A stretch of 64,000 bases of DNA from Marinihelvus sp036351115 (GTDB lineage: Bacteria; Pseudomonadota; Gammaproteobacteria; Xanthomonadales; SZUA-36). The stretch lies in NCBI GenBank assembly GCA_036351115.1, contig JAZBOL010000097.1, positions 29,184-93,183 of the forward strand, read 5' to 3'. Shown in pieces: positions 1 through 9,109 of this stretch. Made by a program: the position numbers and the translations under genes. Numbering within the stretch: the first letter of the stretch is position 1; every line of letters starts with the position of its first letter. The notes below the pieces were generated by a model that was not told the DNA's origin, searched no databases, and worked only from the letters and a program-made list of their open reading frames with translations.

Positions 1-681
1 TTCGCAGCCCGGGTGGTTTTCGAACCAGGCCTTGACCGTCGCCACGGGCTCGACATCCGCGTACTTGAGCATCATGTCGCAGAGATTCGCGAAGTGCGGA
101 ATCTCGTGCTTGTCCGCCACGCACTCCTCCGGAACGATGGTGCGGTAGCCGGTGCTCAGGGAGGCCACGCAGGAGGCGCGGATGCAGCCGGACGTGCTGC
201 CGCCGGTGAGGATCACCGTGTCCACCTTGTGCCACACGAGCAGGGAAGGAATCAGCGTGTCATGGAACACGCTCGCCATGCGTTTGTTGATGACTGCGTC
301 CCGGCTCCGGTCGATGTCCAGGCGCGAATCCAGCTCCGCGCGCTCGTCCCCTTCCTTGATGTTCTGCAGCGAGTCCGGCGTGTTCGTCCGCGTGCCCCAG
401 GCGCCGGCATCATCGGCGTTGTCCATGTAGGCCACGTAGGTCCAGATCACCGGCATGTTCCGGGCGCGGGCCAGCGCCGACAACTCGTTGATGTAGTCGA
501 TCTGCTTCGCGTCGGTCTGGTAGGCGGTCTTGAAGGTGTCGATATCGGTATAGGCGCGCTGCAGATCGATGTTGATCAGCGCAGCCTTCTCACCGAATCC
601 GAATTTCGCACGGTTCGGGTTCGCCTTGACCTGGGCCCAGTACTCGCGCGGGGTCAGGTTGGACGTTTCCATGACGGGCAT
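1..681 (-). CDS. Isochorismatase-like cysteine hydrolase (partial)
   Basis: The gene runs off the left edge, so only the first 227 residues are visible. The start ATG at 681 is preceded by AGAGGAG at good spacing. The three expected catalytic residues of the isochorismatase-like fold are present: D39 in the N-terminal IDLQ strand, K133 in a KRMASVFHDT segment, and the nucleophile C166 in GSTSGCIRAS. The visible length nearly covers the family's usual 200-240 residues, so little is missing. Relatives include N-carbamoylsarcosine amidohydrolase, nicotinamidase and ureidoacrylate hydrolase; the substrate cannot be read from sequence. There is no signal peptide, so it should be cytoplasmic. It is divergent from the secreted amidohydrolase at 792. 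Confidence 0.85.
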   Translation of the reverse strand, partial: MPVMETSNLTPREYWAQVKANPNRAKFGFGEKAALINIDLQRAYTDIDTFKTAYQTDAKQIDYINELSALARARNMPVIWTYVAYMDNADDAGAWGTRTNTPDSLQNIKEGDERAELDSRLDIDRSRDAVINKRMASVFHDTLIPSLLVWHKVDTVILTGGSTSGCIRASCVASLSTGYRTIVPEECVADKHEIPHFANLCDMMLKYADVEPVATVKAWFENHPGCE

Positions 682-791
682 GGCGGCTCCTCTGCATGGC
701 CGGTGGGTCTCCCGACAGGTTAGCGCGGTGCTAAGCTGATGTCATGAATCTCCTGCACCCGGGCCGGTCGAGCGGCCCACGAATCGCCTCG

Positions 792-2096
792 ATGACCCGC
801 CGGTCGATCGCTCTGCTGATTGCCCTGCCCCTCGCCCTGTCTTCCGCAGCCGTAAGCGCCGACGCCCTGCTGGTGCGTTGCGGGGCGCTCATCGACGGGC
901 TGTCGGAACAGCGACAGGGCGCCACCGACGTCCTCATCGAGGACAGCAAGATCACCCGTATGGGCCAATCCCTCGAGACGCCGGAAGGCGTGGCCGTACT
1001 CGACCTCCGTGATCACACCTGTCTCCCGGGCCTGATCGAGATGCACACCCACATCATGGAGGGCCCGGAGGAACTCGACGACCTGACGGCGTATTTCGAC
1101 GACTCGCTCGAGGACAACCTGGTCCGGGGGCGGCGGTTCGCCCGGGCCACCCTGGCGTCGGGCGTGACCACGGCGAGAGATCTCGGCTCCTACTACGGCT
1201 GGGCGGCCCGCGAACTGCGGGACGAAATCAACCGGGGAGAATCGCCGGGTCCACGACTGCTCGTGGCGGGCTATTACCTGACCATCCCCGGCGGCGGTGG
1301 CGACCTGCTTGCGCCGGACATCGAGGAATCGGACATTCCGGCACACATGAGGCTGGGAGTTTCCCGGTCACCGGAGGAGTTCGCCGCCCACGCGCAGGCG
1401 GCGGTGGACGGCGGCGCTGACGTGATCAAGCTCATCGCCTCCGGCGCCGTGCTGGCCTACGGCGGCGAACCCGGCGCACCGGAGATGTCACCGGAAGAAA
1501 TCCGCGCGGTGGTCGAGGTCGCCCACGCGGCGGGCCTGAAGGTCGCCGCCCACGCCCACGGCGCCCAGTCCATCATCGACGCCATCGAGGGCGGCGCCGA
1601 CACCATCGAGCACGCCACCTACATCGACGAGGAAGGCATTCGTCTCGCCCTCGAACACGACGTGGCGCTGTCCATGGAAATCGGCCCCGGGGACTGGATG
1701 ATCGAAGAGGGCCGGAAGCAGGGCTGGGTGGAGGAGTTCCTCGAAAAGACCATCGCGACCACGGACATTCAGCGCGACAGTTTCCGCCGGGCCCACGCCG
1801 CCGGCGTTCCCCTGGTCTTCGGTACCGACGCCGGCATCTACCCCCACGGCATGGCGGGCATCCAGTTCGCTTACATGGTCGAGTACGGCATGACGCCCAT
1901 GGAGGCCATCCAGGCGGCCACCTCCGTGTCGGCCCGGTACCTGGGCTGGGAAGACCGGGTCGGTGCCTTGCAGCCTGGCCGTTATGGCGATCTCATCGCC
2001 GTCCGCGGAAATCCGCTGGACGATATCCGCCTGCTGGAAACGGTGGACAGTGTCATCAAGGGCGGCGAGGTGTTCAAAGCGCCCGGGGAGCCCTGA
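792..2096 (+). CDS. Secreted metal-dependent amidohydrolase
   Basis: This is a TIM-barrel amidohydrolase of the imidazolonepropionase/Xaa-Pro dipeptidase-like group (COG1228 type). Numbered from the ATG at 792, the metal-site set is complete: H85 and H87 in MHTH, K213 in VIKLIASG, H254 and H256 in AAHAHG, H274 in IEHAT, and D346 in GTDAG, consistent with a binuclear site. Residues 1-25 look like a Sec signal peptide (basic MTRRS, hydrophobic core, cleavage near VSA-DA), so I start at 792; an upstream in-frame ATG at 744 would add 16 residues with no clear ribosome-binding site. Members hydrolyse N-acylated or cyclic amides and dipeptides; substrate not predictable. It converges on the nitrilase-like gene with a 6-base gap. 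Confidence 0.88.
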   Translation: MTRRSIALLIALPLALSSAAVSADALLVRCGALIDGLSEQRQGATDVLIEDSKITRMGQSLETPEGVAVLDLRDHTCLPGLIEMHTHIMEGPEELDDLTAYFDDSLEDNLVRGRRFARATLASGVTTARDLGSYYGWAARELRDEINRGESPGPRLLVAGYYLTIPGGGGDLLAPDIEESDIPAHMRLGVSRSPEEFAAHAQAAVDGGADVIKLIASGAVLAYGGEPGAPEMSPEEIRAVVEVAHAAGLKVAAHAHGAQSIIDAIEGGADTIEHATYIDEEGIRLALEHDVALSMEIGPGDWMIEEGRKQGWVEEFLEKTIATTDIQRDSFRRAHAAGVPLVFGTDAGIYPHGMAGIQFAYMVEYGMTPMEAIQAATSVSARYLGWEDRVGALQPGRYGDLIAVRGNPLDDIRLLETVDSVIKGGEVFKAPGEP

Positions 2097-2102
2097 GACG
2101 CT

Positions 2103-3215
2103 TCAGTCCGGCGGGTTCAGCCAGCGGCTCTGCTCGTCCATCAGCGCCTTCATCTGCTCGCCGGTCTGGGGCAGCTGGTCCGGCGGCAGATCGAGGTGAT
2201 TCAGGGGCACCTCGTCGACGAACTGGTCGTAAACGGGCTGCACCACCTCCATCGGGTAGCGGTTGATGCGTCGGCCTTCGCGAAACTCGGCGATGGGGAT
2301 TTCCGCCGTGATGATGCTCTCGTTGTTGCTCTCGTCCTCGGCGAGCACCTTGCCGTCCGGATCGACGATCAGGGAGCCGCCGCCCATGTGGGCCCAGTCG
2401 CTGTCCGGCGGAAAGGTGATGTTGGACATGGCCGAGTAGTAGTCGTTGTAGAGCGCCGTGGCCTGCACGTCGACCTTGGAGAAAAGCGTCGAGGTGCGGA
2501 ACATGATCTCCACGCCGCGCATGCCGAAGGCGGCGAAGACGAAGGGGTCGAGCTGCACCGTGCTGACGGCGATGTTGCCGTATTCGGTCATCAGGACGGG
2601 GAATTCCTCCTCGATGCCGTACATCGCCCGGAACCGGTCCCGGACATTCTCCACGGTGGTCGTGGGAATCTCCCGCGTGGCGTACAGCCGCTTCACGCTG
2701 CGCGGCTTCCAGAATTCCCCGACGACTTCGCCGTTGCGGCCGATCACCGTGTTGATGGACAGGATGTGGCCAGGCCAGGCGTCGTCCCGGGCATAGCTGC
2801 CGAAAATCAGGTAGCTGTCACAGGCCTTCGCCACCTCGCCGAGCGCCGCGGTCTCCGGACCGGGGATCTCGATGGTGAATTTCAGCTTTTCATCCCGGGT
2901 ACCGGAGGAATAACCGGTCAGCGGAAATTCGTTGAACAGGATGAAATCCGGCGAGGGGCCCTCCTCGCAGGCCTTCCCGGCCCAGCCCTTCATGATGGCC
3001 AGGTTGGCCTTCAGGCCGTCCGCCACGTTTTCGTAGTCCTGCAGATTCCTGACCCCGTTCTGCACCACCTTGACCACCACCGTGTCCTTTTCCAGGGGAA
3101 CGGTGGGATAGGTTCCATCGGGCCGCACGAGCTGGGGCGTTTCCTGGGCGTGCGCCAGGGCGCTGCCAAGCAGCAGCAGTGGCGTGAACAGCAGGGAAAT
3201 GCGTCCTCGAATCAA
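2103..3215 (-). CDS. Secreted nitrilase-fold protein lacking the catalytic Cys
   Basis: The start is a TTG at 3215 that overlaps the TGA of the upstream cytochrome gene (TTGA). It yields a clean signal peptide (MIRGRISLLFTPLLLLGSALAHAQ), giving a 370-aa precursor. The carbon-nitrogen hydrolase fold is recognisable: E96 in FNEFPLTG, K170 in EFWKPRS, and the strand-helix after the nucleophile elbow ending in GVEIMF. The elbow reads NIAVSTVQLDP, with S218 where the catalytic Cys is expected. The only cysteines (KACEE, KACDS) lie far upstream, so this may be a Ser variant, an inactive homologue or a binding protein. Extracytoplasmic nitrilase-fold proteins (vanin/biotinidase type) exist. Coupling to a cytochrome c is unusual. 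Confidence 0.75.
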   Translation of the reverse strand: MIRGRISLLFTPLLLLGSALAHAQETPQLVRPDGTYPTVPLEKDTVVVKVVQNGVRNLQDYENVADGLKANLAIMKGWAGKACEEGPSPDFILFNEFPLTGYSSGTRDEKLKFTIEIPGPETAALGEVAKACDSYLIFGSYARDDAWPGHILSINTVIGRNGEVVGEFWKPRSVKRLYATREIPTTTVENVRDRFRAMYGIEEEFPVLMTEYGNIAVSTVQLDPFVFAAFGMRGVEIMFRTSTLFSKVDVQATALYNDYYSAMSNITFPPDSDWAHMGGGSLIVDPDGKVLAEDESNNESIITAEIPIAEFREGRRINRYPMEVVQPVYDQFVDEVPLNHLDLPPDQLPQTGEQMKALMDEQSRWLNPPD

Positions 3216-3622
3216 GGCGCCGGAGCCTGGGACGAGAAGTGCCTGGCCAGCGCGAGGGCTTCCTGCTTGCTCATCTGGTTGACCACGTCGCACATGCTCA
3301 TGTGGCCCTTGGACGGCTCGTCCCCGTCTACCGGCACATCGGGACACACACGCTCGTAGAAGTAGAAGCGCTCGATTTCGGCGAACAGCGCATCCGCATC
3401 CCGACCGGCCAGGGCGGGCACATCGGATCGTTCGGAACGGCCGCTTTCCCCGTGGCAGGTCTCGCACAACTGGACGAGATAGGTCATGTGCTTTTCTTCG
3501 ACCGGACTTCCTTCGCTGCCGGGTAGTGACGGGGTGTACTGTTCCTGTGCGTGCACCGGTGTCAGCACGGCAAGCGCCAGCACGACAGCGGCAAGTCGGG
3601 TGAGGCTTTGGGACATCTTCAT
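3212..3622 (-). CDS. Periplasmic class I cytochrome c (c553-like)
   Basis: A 136-aa protein with signal peptide (MKMSQSLTRLAAVVLALAVL, cleavage after HAQ) and one CETCH haem-attachment motif near residue 53. A later GHMSMCD segment carries a plausible Met axial ligand, as in small c553-type electron carriers. GGAGAA sits six bases before the ATG. Downstream lies the nitrilase-fold gene, whose TTG start overlaps this stop codon, implying translational coupling. Role as soluble electron carrier is inferred from family; partner unknown. Two further Cys (VCPD, SMCD) could form a disulfide. Confidence 0.85.
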   Translation of the reverse strand: MKMSQSLTRLAAVVLALAVLTPVHAQEQYTPSLPGSEGSPVEEKHMTYLVQLCETCHGESGRSERSDVPALAGRDADALFAEIERFYFYERVCPDVPVDGDEPSKGHMSMCDVVNQMSKQEALALARHFSSQAPAP

Positions 3623-3760
3623 GGTCCGTTCTCCAGCTACGGGTTCGATCCCAGCCTAGGCCGGGGCCGGTGCGTACCCCTTGACGCATGTCATTCAAGC
3701 GCCCAATTTTGGGTATAGTGGCGGGCCGTCTGCCCCCCATGCAAGCCCAGGAAGCACTCC

Positions 3761-5956
<2,196 letters not shown>

Positions 5957-5980
5957 CCGGTTGACGAACCGCGACGTAAA

Positions 5981-6007
5981 GGCCCCGGACCCCGGGGCCT
6001 TTTTTTT
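5981..6007 (+). terminator. Rho-independent terminator after the S9 peptidase
   Basis: Perfect 8-bp stem ggccccgg/ccggggcc with a 3-base loop, followed by eight T. It lies 24 bases after the peptidase stop. Read from the other strand the T tract is short (TTT), so it would stop the convergent DUF5706 gene only weakly. Confidence 0.9.
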
Positions 6008-6011
6008 GGGC

Positions 6012-6671
6012 CTAGGCCCGGGTCATGATCCAGGCGAAGACGCCGAGGAAGGCGAGCACCCCCGCGACCAGCGCCACCATGAACAGGGTGTAGGCCTTCT
6101 GCAGCAGGTGGAATTTCTTGTTGAGCACGCTGCCGATGCCGTGAATATCCCGCATCATCGCCTCGTAGGTCGCCTCCCGATCGCCCATGAGGTCGCTCAT
6201 GCCCTCGACGAACTCCGATTCCCGGAGGTAGGCGAAGTTGCCGAAAAACAGCAGGTTGCCCTCGCTGTGGCGCAGATCGCCGAGGGTGACGGTCTGGTGG
6301 CTGACACGGGGCCTGGCGGCCTGGATGGAATAGACGAGGGATACCATGGTGCCCAGCAGCAGGATCGTGGTGGGCAGCATGAGCCAGGGGTTCGAGTCGA
6401 GCTTCGGCGCCACCGCGGCGATGATGATGGAAATGATGATCCCGTTGATGCTGATCATCATGTTGGCCTTGTTGTCGGCCAGGCCCGTGAGGTCCATCTG
6501 CACCCGGTAGATGTTCCGGAACATCGTTTCGATGCCCCGGTTGCTGCCGGGCTTCTTCGGCGGCGTCTCGTCAGACGGCGGGCCGGCGTCCCTGTCCTTT
6601 TCCGCCAGGGCGCTCTCCAGGGCGCTGGTTGCCTGCCGCAGGCGCTTCTCTGCCGTTTCGAGTGAGCTCAT
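6012..6671 (-). CDS. DUF5706 / Pycsar-effector-like membrane protein
   Basis: A 219-aa protein. The N-terminal 45 residues are charged and likely coiled coil or disordered, followed by FRNIYRVQMDLTGLADNKAN (51-70) and three predicted membrane helices at about 71-88, 96-116 and 197-216. The ADNKA signature just before a helix, the long soluble loop between helices 2 and 3 and the terminal helix match the DUF5706/PycTM family, the membrane effector of Pycsar cyclic-nucleotide antiphage systems. No nucleotide cyclase, HD domain or other defence gene lies next to it, so a defence role is not shown. Neighbours are a peptidase and a cyclophilin. Family assignment is by memory of the motif. Confidence 0.7.
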   Translation of the reverse strand: MSSLETAEKRLRQATSALESALAEKDRDAGPPSDETPPKKPGSNRGIETMFRNIYRVQMDLTGLADNKANMMISINGIIISIIIAAVAPKLDSNPWLMLPTTILLLGTMVSLVYSIQAARPRVSHQTVTLGDLRHSEGNLLFFGNFAYLRESEFVEGMSDLMGDREATYEAMMRDIHGIGSVLNKKFHLLQKAYTLFMVALVAGVLAFLGVFAWIMTRA

Positions 6672-6708
6672 AGGCCCAATATAGCGCCTTCCGGCACCCT
6701 GCCCCCGG

Positions 6709-7758
6709 TCAGCGGGAAGCGCTGTCCTCCTGCAGCGCCTCGCACAGCGCGACGTTGTCGGCGACCACGCGCCGGACGGGGACCGTACCGGAGACCCCCG
6801 GAACCGGGAAGTCGTACGCCACCGAGGCGGCGTTGCAGCCCTCGAAGGTCACGGTCACGGTGCCGTAGGCGTCGTTCTCCACCGCGGGCAGGGCGGCGTC
6901 AAACACGCCGCCGCTGGTCAGCGTCGCGTCCAGCGTCGCCACGTTGCCGCTGAAGCTGCCCTGGGCCGTGATCCAGCGGTGCCCGGGCTCACCCAGGATG
7001 GCCGTCACGTCCCCGGGCGGCCGTTCCGTGTCGAAGGTGAACCAGGACAGGAAAAACAGGCCCTGGTCCGGGAACACGTTGAAGAAGAAACCCTGGCCCG
7101 CCGTCGCCGGGTTGAACCAGGCGTCGTTCAGGCCACTGTTGATGACGAAATCGCTGTTTTCCGTCACCGTCGCCAGCACGAAATTTTCATTCCTGACCGG
7201 CTCGCCCGGAGTGTATTCGTACAGGGGCGTATCCGTGAATGCCGCCCCGAGGCCATTGATGCGGAAGGTCGGCAGGGCGCTGATCGCATCGACCACCTCC
7301 ATGCCGTTGCCGACCACCTCACCGAACACGGTGAACCCGCCGTTCTGGTTGTCGAGGTTCTCGCTGTTGTCCGCCAGGTTCACGAACCAGCCGGAGGTCG
7401 CGCTGTCCGGGTCGCCCCCCAGCTTCGCCATGGCGACGGTGCCCCGGAGATTGGACCGGCCAAACTCGTTGACCACGGGATCGTCCGTCGGGATGTTCTC
7501 GAGCAGGTCATCCACGATGCGAAAGCTGCCGGTCTGCAGCACGAAATCCTCGATGTTCCGGTGCACGACGTTGGCTTCGTAGCGCCCGTCACGAACGTAA
7601 TTCAGGAAATTCGCCACCGTGTTCGGCGCCTCGTCCTCGAACAGCTCGATCTCGAAGCTGCCGAGCTGGGTTTCCACGGTGACGCGGTCGGCAGACACCG
7701 GGGTCGCGAGGCACAGGGAAAGGCCAAGGAGGCCGAAAGCAGTCAGGGAATGGCGCAT
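6709..7758 (-). CDS. Secreted cyclophilin-type peptidyl-prolyl isomerase with extra C-terminal domain
   Basis: Signal peptide 1-23 (cleavage near VSA-DR). The cyclophilin domain spans about 25-200: the FEIELFEDEAPNTVANFLNYV start, an HR pair at 66-67, LRGTVAMAK, TSGWFVNLADN and GFTVFGEVV. The usual active-site FGG.Q segment is replaced by FVLQTGSF, as in PpiA/PpiB-like cyclophilins. Residues about 210-345 form a second module with GLNDAWFNPATAGQGFFF and LFFLSWFTFDT, a beta-rich domain I recognise from other secreted proteins of this bacterial group but cannot name. It should act on periplasmic or exported proteins. It stands alone, 124 bases after the GcvT-like gene. Confidence 0.87.
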   Translation of the reverse strand: MRHSLTAFGLLGLSLCLATPVSADRVTVETQLGSFEIELFEDEAPNTVANFLNYVRDGRYEANVVHRNIEDFVLQTGSFRIVDDLLENIPTDDPVVNEFGRSNLRGTVAMAKLGGDPDSATSGWFVNLADNSENLDNQNGGFTVFGEVVGNGMEVVDAISALPTFRINGLGAAFTDTPLYEYTPGEPVRNENFVLATVTENSDFVINSGLNDAWFNPATAGQGFFFNVFPDQGLFFLSWFTFDTERPPGDVTAILGEPGHRWITAQGSFSGNVATLDATLTSGGVFDAALPAVENDAYGTVTVTFEGCNAASVAYDFPVPGVSGTVPVRRVVADNVALCEALQEDSASR

Positions 7759-7882
7759 GAGTCATCCAGGGTTTCGATCATCGTGGCCCGCCATTCTCCT
7801 GAATTCCGGGCCGAAGTGAAACCCTTGGACCGCCCCTATGACAGCGTCCCCCGGAGCGCATCCCGCGACAGGCTGTCCGGAC

Positions 7883-9109
7883 TCAGACCGCGGGCGGCGG
7901 TGTCGCCCGGGCGCGCTCCGGCATCCAGAAGGGTTTTTTGCGCACGGTGCACCGGGCGACCTTGCCGTACTGGCGCAGCTCCTTTTCGTAATCGATCCAG
8001 GCCCAGAGCTCACGGTCGATGAACTCCGTCCGCACCATGGCGAGGGCGATGTTGGCCTTGGCGGCCGGGGACCACATGGCCGAAGTCACGTAGCCGACCT
8101 CCTTGCGGCACGCGGCATCGGCGTAAATCCAGGAGGACTCGGCCGGCTTGTTGCCCTCGATATCGAGGCGGATCAGCGTGTAGGCCGGCCCGGCCTGCTT
8201 TTGCGCCCAGAGCGCCCGGCGGCCGTTGAAGTGGGGCTTGCCGAAATCCACGAGCCAGCCGAGACCCAGCTCGAAGGGCGTGTGGTCGTGCTCGAAGTGC
8301 ACGGTCTTCAGGGCCTCGTTGAATTCCATGTAGGGCATGATGAAGCCGGCCTCGAGACGCGCCATGTTCGTGGCTTCCTCGCCGTAGGGCTGGATCTGCC
8401 AGGGCTCGCCCGCCGCGTAAAGCGCGTCCCACAGCGCCAGGCCGTGGGCGTGGTCGATCCACAGCTCGTAGCCGAGATCCCCGGTAAACCCGGTACGGGA
8501 CACCATGAGCGCCATGCCCTGGAAGGCATAGTGACGAATGCCGAACGGCTTCAGGGTCTCGATGCCCTCGAGGCCCAGGCGCTGCAGCACCGAACAGGTG
8601 GTGGGGCCCTGGAAGCTCAGGGCCGCGAGCGTGTCGGAGATGTCTTCGATCCGCACGTCTTCGAAACCGAAGGCGCTTTTGCGCAACCAGGCGAGGCACG
8701 GACTGCCGCAGGTCAGCATGAACTCGTCCTGGCCCAGGCGGAAGATGGTGCCGTCGTCCACGAGACGGCCCTCGTCGTTGCACCAGAGCACGTAGCTCAC
8801 CCGGTCGATGCCCTGCTTCGTCACGTCCCGGGTCACCATGCGATCCAGCATGGCCAGGGCGTCGCCGCCCGTGATCCGGTACTTCTGCATGGGCGTGATG
8901 TCGTAAGTCCCGCAGCCGTTGCGGATGCAGAAATACTCGTACTCGGCGTCGTAGTAGTACTCGGCGAACCGGTAGCCGTTCCAGGAGGACCAGGCCTCGC
9001 GAAGATTGAGTGCGGCCTGCCGCGGATGGAAGGGCGACTCCTTCAGGCGCTCCCCGGCGTAAGGGTCCGGGGGACGGGCGCCAGGGGTTGGCGTGGAGAC
9101 CTCATTCAT
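7883..9109 (-). CDS. GcvT-family aminomethyltransferase-like protein
   Basis: This 408-aa protein has the tetrahydrofolate-binding GcvT fold: CGTYDITPMQKYRITGGDA near residue 70, the NDEGRLVDDGTIFRL segment with the Asp expected to contact folate, FTGDLGYELW, and a C-terminal barrel domain (LGLGWLVDF, GRRAL, GYVTSAMWSP). It is not glycine cleavage GcvT proper: there is no gcvH or gcvP, and the N-terminus carries an extra 45 residues. Relatives move one-carbon units from N-methyl or S-methyl substrates (sarcosine/dimethylglycine dehydrogenase C-termini, DmdA). Its first 8 bases overlap the end of the FAD oxidoreductase gene, making it last in a three-gene unit. Substrate unknown. Confidence 0.82.
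   Translation of the reverse strand: MNEVSTPTPGARPPDPYAGERLKESPFHPRQAALNLREAWSSWNGYRFAEYYYDAEYEYFCIRNGCGTYDITPMQKYRITGGDALAMLDRMVTRDVTKQGIDRVSYVLWCNDEGRLVDDGTIFRLGQDEFMLTCGSPCLAWLRKSAFGFEDVRIEDISDTLAALSFQGPTTCSVLQRLGLEGIETLKPFGIRHYAFQGMALMVSRTGFTGDLGYELWIDHAHGLALWDALYAAGEPWQIQPYGEEATNMARLEAGFIMPYMEFNEALKTVHFEHDHTPFELGLGWLVDFGKPHFNGRRALWAQKQAGPAYTLIRLDIEGNKPAESSWIYADAACRKEVGYVTSAMWSPAAKANIALAMVRTEFIDRELWAWIDYEKELRQYGKVARCTVRKKPFWMPERARATPPPAV

Noticed and set aside
3681..3719. A sigma70 promoter TTGACG...TATAGT for the S9 peptidase
   Set aside because: The spacer is 27 bases, too long; no better -35 was found.
6012..6671. A complete Pycsar defence system
   Set aside because: No cyclase or other defence gene adjoins the effector-like protein.
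7883..9109. Glycine cleavage system T protein
   Set aside because: No gcvH or gcvP, and the protein carries extra N-terminal residues; only the fold is shared.
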